In this document: positions 50,534-59,300 of the stretch, piece by piece
How the letters are laid out: every line of letters starts with the position of its first letter
Position numbering within the stretch: the first letter of the stretch is position 1
From: Terrimonas pollutisoli
GTDB taxonomy: Bacteria > Bacteroidota > Bacteroidia > Chitinophagales > Chitinophagaceae
Direction: 5' to 3'
DNA length: 64,000 bases
Assembly (NCBI RefSeq): GCF_029360765.1
Contig: NZ_JARKNA010000022.1
Location: 24,962-88,961 of the forward strand
The notes under the pieces: model-generated
Databases searched by the model: none
Told to the model about the DNA's origin: nothing
Seen by the model: only the letters and a program-made list of their open reading frames with translations
Position numbers and translations under genes: made by a program

Positions 50534-51070
50534 ATGTATTTTGTGGCCTTGGTTTGTCCGCCACCGCTGAACGAAAAAATTTTCCGGTATAAGACCTGGA
50601 TGAGGGACCAGTTTGGTTGCGTAGTGGCAATGAAATCACCCGCCCACATTACGTTGGTTCCGCCGTTTTGGCTGGCAGACTCAGAGGAGGAGAAGTTGTT
50701 GGAGGTACTCCAATCTTTTGCCAGCACCATTGATGAACTAACTATCCGGCTAAACAGTTTCTCGCATTTTAAAAAAAGGGTTTTGTTTGTAGATGTGGAA
50801 GCTTCTCCCGAACTGGAGCAATTAAAGAAGGAAGCAGAAGATCATTTTGCAAAATTTTTTCCAGCCATTAAAAAAGATACAAGACCGTTTCATCCACACA
50901 TTACAATAGCCAACCGGGACATGAAGCCGTCACATTTTGAAAAGGCTTGGGAGCATTTTAAACTGCTTAAATTGGGTGAAAATCTTACGACAAAAACTGT
51001 AACGCTTCTCAAACTTGTCAATGGTAAATGGTCAATCCAAGCAGAAAAAGATTGGATATTGGATAAATAA
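50534..51070 (+). CDS. 2H phosphoesterase (2'-5' RNA ligase-like)
   Basis: A 178-residue protein with the two His motifs of the 2H family: AHITLVPPF near the N-terminus and HPHITIANR later. The family includes RNA ligases and cyclic phosphodiesterases for RNA ends; activity on nucleotide or RNA is expected but unproven. I chose the ATG at 50534 (MYFVALVCPPPLNEKIFRYK); an upstream TTG at 50513 is an alternative start. Confidence 0.85.
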   Translation: MYFVALVCPPPLNEKIFRYKTWMRDQFGCVVAMKSPAHITLVPPFWLADSEEEKLLEVLQSFASTIDELTIRLNSFSHFKKRVLFVDVEASPELEQLKKEAEDHFAKFFPAIKKDTRPFHPHITIANRDMKPSHFEKAWEHFKLLKLGENLTTKTVTLLKLVNGKWSIQAEKDWILDK

Positions 51071-51095
51071 AAAAACCGGGTCGTTATCGACCCGG
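51069..51095 (-). terminator. Terminator of the TonB-dependent receptor gene
   Basis: An 8-bp perfect stem (CCGGGTCG at 51076-51083 with CGACCCGG at 51088-51095) with a 4-base loop is followed on the minus strand by TTTTTTTATTT. It lies 22 bases past the receptor stop. On the plus strand there is no T tract. Confidence 0.82.
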
Positions 51096-51117
51096 CTTAG
51101 TATGTGTAAGTCTTTTA

Positions 51118-54100
51118 TTAAAAAATATAACGCAAACCTAACTGAATGCCCCAGGTACTGAATGTTGAAAAGTCAGTTCTGTATACACTAGCCGGACCGC
51201 CAGGGTTAAAGGTATATTTTGGGGTTGCTCTGTTGAAAGATTCGTTTCCTGTATTGTTACTTGATGTTCCTGAGGTTGGAAGACCCAATAATCCCTGGTC
51301 GCTAAAGCCACCAAAATTATAAGAATATCGTGTCCCCCAACTATTATCTAACAGGTTCAGGAAGTTCACAACATCAACAGTAAACTGGAATGTATGTTTC
51401 CTGTCCAACGCGTTGAAGGAAAAATCTTGTAAAACACGCAGGTTTAGATCGTGACTCCATGGCAGAGTAGCTCCATTTCTTTCCATTACTTGTCCTTTGT
51501 GCTTTCTCAGGTAAGGATCATTCTCAATAAAAGCAAAGAACGCATCTTTCTGTTCCTGAGCAGTATAAACTTTGCTGCCGACCTTAAAGCCTTCTACAAA
51601 AGTAATTTGAGATGGATCAGCAGGAATGTACATCAGGTCATTGGTTTGGCCATCACCATTAACATCACTGGCATACCGGAAATGATATCTTTCCTGTGAA
51701 GAAGCACTGTAATACAATCCAACTGTTGTTGCCAGTTTGTTCTTCAGGTAATTAAATTTGTATGAGAAATTAGCAACAATCCTGTGCGGAACTGAGAAGT
51801 TAGAAAAACTTAGCTCGGGTTTGTTGGAGTTTTCGGCGATATTATTGGTTGAGTAACTACTGGCTGCACGGTCGCTCGTTCCAATGTTAAGGTCTTGTGC
51901 AAAAGTATAGGTGTAAGCAATAAACCCTTCCCAGTTTTTGGAAAAAGCTTTTTGAAGTTGAGCTGTCAATGATGCACTAAAACCTTTGCTGACATTATCC
52001 ATTACGATCATGGTACTGATATCGCTATTCAACCTGGTGTTAAAGTAAGGCCTGTTGTTGCCAGTGTTGTTCAATACGCCATTCTCCGCACCAAGATTTG
52101 CATTTCTAAAATATACATTGTTAATGGACTTCGTGAAAATACCCTCAAGGGTTGCAGTGTAATCGTTTCCAATCTTTTTATCAAAAGCGATATTGGTTCT
52201 CCAGACCTGTGGCATTTTGAAATCAGAAGCCGCAGCACTATAGCCTGGTCTTCCTGAAGGAATAGCTGTGCCAGGTTGTGGAATTGTTATTTTGCTTAGG
52301 TAGGCCGTCCTATCCGGATTGAATTTATAATCGGCCAAAGCAGCGGCATCAGAAACCTGGTAGATGGATCTCAGCACTCCATTGTCTGCTACCTGGTTAA
52401 CAAGCCAGATAAAGGGGATGCGACCGGTGAAAATACCACTACCACCTCTTACAATTAGTTTCCGGTTGCCTTCCACGTCATAAGTAAATCCAACCCGGGG
52501 AGAGAATAGTAATTTTGACTTGGGCCATTTGCTTACATCAAAACTTTCATCTGTTCCATTTTCATCTTTGAAAATAATTTTTTCCAACGCTGGATTCCTT
52601 GGGGCATCATAAGTATACAAAGGTTTATCGACCCTTAATCCGTAAGTTAATTTAAACTTGCTATTGGCAGCCCATGCGTCCTGAAGATAAAATCCCAATT
52701 GTGCAAAATTTGCGGCTGCTGGCGGAATATTACCCGGATCTTTTGAATCATAACTATAAGTCAGGGCAAAAAAACTGGGAGCTTCATTGTTTAAAAAGCT
52801 TTGCAGTGATGAAAAACGATAGTAACTCGGTCCGCCAAAATCTGAAAAGAAATTTTCGAATTTCAAATAATCATAGCTGGCGCCGGCAGTAACAGTGTGC
52901 TTACCCAGGTTAAATGTGGCATTGTTAGCGATGTTAAAAGCCTGATCGTCTATTTTGTTTTCATAAGAGAAAAGGTCAGTGCCAAAAGAAGTATACACAC
53001 TGGTGCCATTCATAATATCCACAAAAGGAAACACGCTATTCGGAACCCGGATAGGCTGAGTACGTGTATACGAACCAATTAATTGATTGGAGAATTTAGA
53101 GGTGAAAGTTGAGTTCAATTCAGCGACTGCTGACTTTACTTTTGTATTATTCTTAAAGTTTGAACTTGCAAAGTTCAATCCACCTGTTGAGCTGCCGCCC
53201 CTTCTGCTATTGCTGAAACGTGGATTAGGTCCGCTATTGGTATTTACTCTATCATCGTCGTCCGTTTCTGATTGATTGTATCGCAAAGTAAGACGATGAC
53301 GATCATTAATGTTCCAGTCAAGACGGGCTACGAATTTCAAATTTTCAGTAGCGAAATCATAACCTTCATAAGCACCGGGATCAAATTTGTAAGTACTTTT
53401 CAAATAGGCGGCCAGGTTATCAAGATCACTTGCCAGAGCTGAAGTTGCGTTAGGGTCTGTATCTGTAGGGCTTTTTTTAGCAACAGATGTTTGACCGGGT
53501 AGTGTTCTTTTCTCCATTTCTATATTACCAAAGAAGAAAAGCTTGTTTTTTATAATGGGACCGCCAACACTGGCACCAAAAACTTTTGTTGATCTTTTGG
53601 CGTTGGCTACTTTCACGTCTCTTACCTTGTCACCGTTGAAGTCCTGGTTTCTGTAAAAACCATATACGGTTCCCGCTAATGTGTTGGTACCTCTTCTGGT
53701 GACGGCGTTAATTCCCGCACCGACAAATCCGGCTTGTCTTACATCATAAGGTGCAATATTTACCTGTATTTGATCAAGGGCATCAATCGAAATTGCTGAC
53801 GCACCTCCGCCGGGAATTTGTCCATCACCTGAGCGGCCAAAGTTATTATTGAATAAAGCGCCATCAATGGTGATATTGTTATATCGATAATTAGCACCGG
53901 CAAAGCTATTCCCATTTGCTTGTGGGGTATTCCTGGTCAAACCGTCAATGCTACGGGCTATATTGGGTGAATTTTGGATTTGTCTTCTCGAAAAGTTAGT
54001 AGATGCTCCGGTTTTTTCAGATCCTCCTTTTCTGGCGGTGATCACTAATTCACTCAATTGTTGACCTGATCCGGCCAAAGCGGCCTGCAGATCATACGTT

Positions 54101-54399
54101 TCCCCCAGGGGAATATAAATATCCGACCTGCTAAATTCGGCATAACCAACATAACTTACTTTGATAATATATGGGCCGCCAGGAGCAACATTCTGAATGT
54201 CAAATCGGCCGCCGGAACGACTTACCGTTCGGTAAACGGTACCTGTCGGTTCATGAGTTGCTGTCACCGTTGCCCCGGTCAGCGCATCTCCGTTGTCAGC
54301 TTTAGCAAAACCACTGATATTACTGGTAGTAACCTGAGCCATGATGGCCGAGGTGGCTATTAGTGAAATAATAGCCACGAATAAGATTCTCTTAAGCAT
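51118..54399 (-). CDS. Large TonB-dependent outer-membrane receptor
   Basis: A 1093-residue outer-membrane protein. A signal peptide (KRILFVAIISLIATSAIMAQ) is followed by a carboxypeptidase-regulatory-like domain (NISGFAKADNGDALTGATVT), a plug domain (TGASTNFSRRQIQNSPNIAR, ALDQIQVNIAPYDVRQAGFV) and a long beta-barrel ending in GLQLGLRYIF-like IQLGLRYIF. The terminal Phe and aromatic pattern are typical of barrels. It resembles the Oar-like group rather than SusC: the SusC signature is absent. The substrate is unknown. It is a stand-alone gene with a strong terminator. Confidence 0.87.
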   Translation of the reverse strand: MLKRILFVAIISLIATSAIMAQVTTSNISGFAKADNGDALTGATVTATHEPTGTVYRTVSRSGGRFDIQNVAPGGPYIIKVSYVGYAEFSRSDIYIPLGETYDLQAALAGSGQQLSELVITARKGGSEKTGASTNFSRRQIQNSPNIARSIDGLTRNTPQANGNSFAGANYRYNNITIDGALFNNNFGRSGDGQIPGGGASAISIDALDQIQVNIAPYDVRQAGFVGAGINAVTRRGTNTLAGTVYGFYRNQDFNGDKVRDVKVANAKRSTKVFGASVGGPIIKNKLFFFGNIEMEKRTLPGQTSVAKKSPTDTDPNATSALASDLDNLAAYLKSTYKFDPGAYEGYDFATENLKFVARLDWNINDRHRLTLRYNQSETDDDDRVNTNSGPNPRFSNSRRGGSSTGGLNFASSNFKNNTKVKSAVAELNSTFTSKFSNQLIGSYTRTQPIRVPNSVFPFVDIMNGTSVYTSFGTDLFSYENKIDDQAFNIANNATFNLGKHTVTAGASYDYLKFENFFSDFGGPSYYRFSSLQSFLNNEAPSFFALTYSYDSKDPGNIPPAAANFAQLGFYLQDAWAANSKFKLTYGLRVDKPLYTYDAPRNPALEKIIFKDENGTDESFDVSKWPKSKLLFSPRVGFTYDVEGNRKLIVRGGSGIFTGRIPFIWLVNQVADNGVLRSIYQVSDAAALADYKFNPDRTAYLSKITIPQPGTAIPSGRPGYSAAASDFKMPQVWRTNIAFDKKIGNDYTATLEGIFTKSINNVYFRNANLGAENGVLNNTGNNRPYFNTRLNSDISTMIVMDNVSKGFSASLTAQLQKAFSKNWEGFIAYTYTFAQDLNIGTSDRAASSYSTNNIAENSNKPELSFSNFSVPHRIVANFSYKFNYLKNKLATTVGLYYSASSQERYHFRYASDVNGDGQTNDLMYIPADPSQITFVEGFKVGSKVYTAQEQKDAFFAFIENDPYLRKHKGQVMERNGATLPWSHDLNLRVLQDFSFNALDRKHTFQFTVDVVNFLNLLDNSWGTRYSYNFGGFSDQGLLGLPTSGTSSNNTGNESFNRATPKYTFNPGGPASVYRTDFSTFSTWGIQLGLRYIF

Positions 54400-54535
54400 G
54401 ATTGTTTGTTTGTTTTCTAGTTTACAAAGAAAGGGAATAATAACATTCGGTCGTTAGGCAAATATTAACAAATTGCTGCCCCCTTGTTGTTTAATCCCAT
54501 GACTAGTAAGAGTTTGATTTTGCCCAAGGTGCTGC

Positions 54536-54565
54536 TTTTGGCGAGATGTATTGTTGTTACCTTTG
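54536..54565 (+). promoter_or_regulatory. Bacteroidota-type promoter of ribBA
   Basis: TTTTG at 54536-54540, a 17-base gap, and TACCTTTG at 54558-54565. Transcription would start about 7 bases later, leaving a leader of only about 8-10 bases before the ATG at 54581. No FMN riboswitch is seen in this region. Confidence 0.6.
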
Positions 54566-54580
54566 CGTAAACTTTCAAGC

Positions 54581-55795
54581 ATGTTTCACACAATAGAGGA
54601 AGCGATTAAGGATATAAGGGAAGGAAAAATAGTCATTGCGGTGGATGACGAGGATCGTGAAAACGAGGGCGATTTTATTGCCGCCGCAGCCACCATAACT
54701 CCTGAAATAGTGAATTTTATGACCAAGAACGGACGGGGGTTGATTTGTGTGCCCCTGCCGGAAGAACGTTGCGACGAACTGGGCCTCGAACTGATGGTTA
54801 GCAATAATACTGCACTTCATGAGACGGCATTTACCGTGTCAGTGGATTTGCTTGGTCATGATTGTACAACCGGTATTTCTGCACATGACCGGTCAAAGAC
54901 AATCAAAGCGTTGATTGATCCTTTTTTAAACCCGGCTGAATTAGGCAGGCCCGGTCATATTTTCCCATTAAGGGCAAAAAAGGGTGGGGTGTTGAGAAGA
55001 GCAGGACATACCGAAGCAACGATCGACCTGGTGAGATTGGCCGGCTTTCCCGCTCCTTATGGCGGCGTGCTGGTGGAAATCATGAATGATGATGGCAGCA
55101 TGGCCCGTTTGCCGGAATTACGGGAAGTGGCCAAAAAGTTTGATTTTAAGATCATCTCAATAAAAGACCTGATAGAATACCGTATCAAAAGAGATTCGCT
55201 GATCGAGGAAGTCGTAAGAGTGGATATGCCAACCAAATATGGCGACTTTAAGTTGGTGGCTTTTAAAGAAAAGAATTCATCGAATGAGCATATGGCATTA
55301 TTGAAAGGCGAATGGGAAAAAGACGAGCCCGTTATGGTCAGAATGCACTCTTCGTGCTTTACGGGGGATATCCTGGGATCACTTCGTTGCGATTGTGGTG
55401 AACAATTGCATAAAGCCATGCAATTGGTGGAAAAAGAAGGCAAAGGTGCTATTATATATATGAACCAGGAGGGACGGGGTATAGGATTGATGAATAAGCT
55501 AAAAGCTTATCGTTTACAAGAAAATGGTATGGACACCGTGGAAGCCAATCTTCACCTTGGTTTTCAAATGGACCAGCGGGACTACGGTGTCGGCGCACAG
55601 ATATTAAGATCATTAGGCATCAGTAAACTCCGTTTGATCAGTAATAACCCAAGGAAAAGAGTGGGGCTGATAGGTTATGGATTGGAAATTGTAGAAAATA
55701 TCCCCATTGTGATCAAACACAATCAGCACAACAAAAAATACCTGCAGACTAAAAAAGATAAATTGGGGCATGAGTTGCATGAAGGAGAGCAGTAG
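54581..55795 (+). CDS. ribBA: Bifunctional RibBA (DHBP synthase / GTP cyclohydrolase II)
   Basis: A 404-residue bifunctional riboflavin enzyme. The first half makes 3,4-dihydroxy-2-butanone 4-phosphate: AVDDEDRENEGDFIAAAATI and the loop GAP-like HTEATIDLVRLAGFPAPYGG. The second half is GTP cyclohydrolase II with zinc ligands in HSSCFTGDILGSLRCDCGEQ and EGRGIGL. I took ATG 54581 (MFHTIEEAIKDI); an upstream TTG frame is weaker. Both halves look complete. It catalyses the two committed steps of riboflavin synthesis in the cytoplasm. Confidence 0.94.
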   Translation: MFHTIEEAIKDIREGKIVIAVDDEDRENEGDFIAAAATITPEIVNFMTKNGRGLICVPLPEERCDELGLELMVSNNTALHETAFTVSVDLLGHDCTTGISAHDRSKTIKALIDPFLNPAELGRPGHIFPLRAKKGGVLRRAGHTEATIDLVRLAGFPAPYGGVLVEIMNDDGSMARLPELREVAKKFDFKIISIKDLIEYRIKRDSLIEEVVRVDMPTKYGDFKLVAFKEKNSSNEHMALLKGEWEKDEPVMVRMHSSCFTGDILGSLRCDCGEQLHKAMQLVEKEGKGAIIYMNQEGRGIGLMNKLKAYRLQENGMDTVEANLHLGFQMDQRDYGVGAQILRSLGISKLRLISNNPRKRVGLIGYGLEIVENIPIVIKHNQHNKKYLQTKKDKLGHELHEGEQ

Positions 55796-55887
55796 ATTCA
55801 GATTTTGTGTTACCGCATTGCGGAATTCCTTTGCTGTATTATTGATGATGATGGAGTGCAACCAGAAGATTGATCGCTGATGATTTC

Positions 55888-56319
55888 ATGATTCGAAAAA
55901 GTAATATACCCTCATCGGTTTCTTACGCCCAGTTTTCCATGCAATTTGAGCTAAATGGATTTGACTGGATGAAAAAGAACCTGAATAAAAAGGTTCACAA
56001 TTATTTCATTCGGTCTGCCTCCTGGATAGATACAACTTACGATACGAATTCATCAATACGTTACCAGCAAACTCTTTTCGATATCTGTGAAATATATACC
56101 AGGCAATTTCGAAAAGCGCTAAAAGAAAATAAAAGAAAAATTAAAGCCGGGAACGATTTTGTAAATGACCTGAATGCAAAAGCTATGTCCGATTTTGCCG
56201 GCCGCCGGTTGCAATATGATCATGAAACAATGGGTGGAGCGGATGTCGAAAAACAAAAGGAATGGGAGAAAAGAATCCAGGATGAATTGTCTGCCTTAAA
56301 GGATTATGCAGTTGAATAA
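55888..56319 (+). CDS. Hypothetical helical protein
   Basis: A 143-residue protein with no signal, taken from ATG 55888 (MIRKSNIPSSVSYAQ). It is rich in charged residues and predicted alpha-helical, with a coiled C-terminus (EKQKEWEKRIQDELSALKDY). I do not recognise a family. It ends exactly where the convergent tamB stop begins (0 bases between). It lies 92 bases downstream of ribBA. Confidence 0.6.
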   Translation: MIRKSNIPSSVSYAQFSMQFELNGFDWMKKNLNKKVHNYFIRSASWIDTTYDTNSSIRYQQTLFDICEIYTRQFRKALKENKRKIKAGNDFVNDLNAKAMSDFAGRRLQYDHETMGGADVEKQKEWEKRIQDELSALKDYAVE

Positions 56320-59300
56320 TTATTTTGGTTGCTTGTCCTTAGCCGTATCCGCGGTATTCTCTTCTTCCGGCTTAACGGCTTCAACGGTTGGCTTCTGTCT
56401 TAATAATTCTTCTCTCTTTCTTCTGCTCCTGAAAAATTCACGAAGCGACTCAAATTCCTTGCGGTAAGAAATGCTTGCACCGGAACGTTTGGTTCTGGCG
56501 GCGCCAGTGGTGCTCGTAGTAAGGTAATCCAGGTTTTGACGGTAAAAAAAGCTGGCTCGAATGGTTCCGCTCTGGTTAATGAGCCATTCCGCCGTTACAT
56601 CCGGTAAAAACTGCACGTTTTGCTGTATGGTTGATTGCAGCGGCACGTCCAATGTACTTCCCAGTGTTACCACAAAGCGGTCTTTAAACATGGAGATTGG
56701 TACATTCACATTAAAATTACTCTGGTTGATATTGAAGTTGTTGCTGCTTTGCTGGTCAAGCAGGTTTCGGTTATAAACAGAGCCGCTGAAATTGATGCTG
56801 ATATTATCCGTTTTCAAAATTTTTGATAACTCGCTGTTGAGCTTTTTATTGATCTCGTTAAAAAACAAACCAGAGATACTTGAAATGGTGTTATAAGTAA
56901 GCTCATTAATAGTAGAACCAAAGCCGACATTGGTGGGCCCCGATTCAGGTGGTGCAAAACTATTAAATACGATCAGGTAAGTAACCTGGCGATTAAGATC
57001 ATTGGTATTATTTTGCATTAACTCAATACTCTTGGCTACTGTAAAATCATTTTTCACTTTGCTATTCGATGGGAAGTCGAGACTAAATTTAAAATCCGGC
57101 TTAAACAGATCGCCGGATAAGTAAGCGACCACATACACATTATCTCTCAACCGGCTATAGGCCGGGTCAAAGTTCAGCGCATTAACAAGAGGAGAGAAGC
57201 TTACATTTTCGGCGGTATATACTGCTTCAAATTTTATCTTGGCGGCGTAGGGGTCACCCGTCCAGGATATATAGTTCTCTGTTCCTTTTCTTATTTCAAA
57301 AGGTTTTTTGAAAAATGACTGGAATGTAAACAGGTAGTTACCTTCTTCGATATCAAAGCGGCCACGCATGGTTAGTTTTTCGGCAGTGCCCGAATGAATA
57401 TTTAATGAGCCGGTACCTCTTCCTTTTATCTCATCACCGGTCAAATCATCTAATACTACCCGCACGGTCACCATGGGATTAGCTGTTACGTCAACATCAT
57501 AGGTGATATTTGAACCTCCGCTAGCCAGGCTCATGTCTGTCATTTCACGTCCATACTTTCTTTCTACCAAAAAATCAGCGATCCCTGATTCCCGGCTCTT
57601 TGAAGAAGGAATAGTAACCGTGCTGCTGTCAGTAGCTGAAGCTATCCCATCAATTTTCATGTACAGGTCAGATTGGTAACCTGATAATGAAAAAGACCCC
57701 GTTCCTTTTACCCGGCCATAAAATTGCTTGTTATCATTGTAGCCTGTATTAAGTAATAAAACAGGTTTGTTGAACGCCGGCCCTCTTGTATTGGGCTTCA
57801 GTGTTGAGGCCGTAAGTTCAAAGAACATTTTTTTAAAAGCATCATGTTGAATATTTCCGACGAGGTAGATCGGGTTGCCCGTCGCCGGATCAGTTAAAAC
57901 AATACCATCCAAATTGATCTCACCCTTTTTCAATTCGATATCTGTATCGTTTATTTTATAAAAACATTGCGTGAAGTTTACTTTGAGGCCGGCATCTTTT
58001 AATCTTCCCTTGCCCGTCACATCTAGATGATTGAATGGCCCGCGTAAATCAAAGTCGCCGGTGACATAACCCTGGATATCGGAAAACAAATTGCCTAAGA
58101 ATCGCTCAAGAATGTTTAGCTGAAAATTATTTGCCTTAAGTGCAATCAGGTTATTTTTTTGCGCTTCAGCATTTGCCAAAAACAAATTAATATCAAAGGC
58201 AAGACTGTTTGGATTGTCCACCGTAGTACCTTTTGCTTTTAACTGTTTTGTTTTATTATCATATACCAGGTTAGCTTTTACATTACCGAGCGAATCATTG
58301 TCGAGCCGGATGCCCTCGCCGGTAAGATTGTCTGCTGTGATAAATGGATTGTTGATTGGATCCTCAATTAAAATATCTCCGGACAAAAGTCCTTCCAGCC
58401 TGTTCTGTGGCAACAAGAATGGAGCAAAATCCCCTGCGTTTACCTTCTTCAACTCTATGACAAGATCATTCCAGTCGCCAATTTCAGATGGTCTTGTTCT
58501 CATCCTCACTTCCTGGTTACTTTCTCTTAGTACCAGTTGCCCACTGGCCGGAATATTTCTTCGAAATTCCAATTCGCCATTTTCTTCAATCGTCCATGTC
58601 TTTCCGTTGACAATAAAAGAGGAGGGGTCAAATTCTATTTTTACCCCGTTATTATAGGTAAGGACCTGTGCGTTCAGATCAGCCTGGTTAATGGCCTGGT
58701 TGGCGCCCGTATGAATTTGCACTTTGGAAATATCGTTGTGCGCATTGATATGAAATAAAGCAACAGGAATATTTAAGCTATCACTTACATTGATATTGGA
58801 GGCGCTGCCATCCAATACCAGGCTGTCACGATTCCCGATTGCTTCGAGATCTACGTTATTGAAAATATATTTTCCGTATTGGAATTGCGGAACATTGGCT
58901 GTAAGGTTTAGCCGGCTGTTTCTTGTATCCAGACTACCAAAAATATGACTGTTATTAAACCCAGCAAGACTGCTGTCGAGCAGCTTAATATAGCTATCCA
59001 CATTTAAAGTGGTAATATCAAATTTCAGTGATTGATTTTCTGGTTGCGTCCGCGGGGGTTTAATGTAAGCCGGGTAATATTTATTCAGAAATAGTTTGAA
59101 AGCATCCGGCAGATCACGAATAGTAAAATCACCCGTAACGGATGCTTCAAATTCGTTTGAGCTGGCTCTTAATGTTTTTACATTGTTTGCGTACTCAGAA
59201 GTAAATATCAAAGAATCGAACGGCAGCGGATTGCCATTTCGGGTAAGGGATGCTTCTGAAATAACCGCTGAGCCGAGAAAATTATCGATTGTAGAGCCCG

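Noticed and set aside
54566..54580. FMN riboswitch upstream of ribBA
   Set aside because: The predicted leader is only about 10 bases, and the conserved riboswitch core is not visible in the upstream gap.
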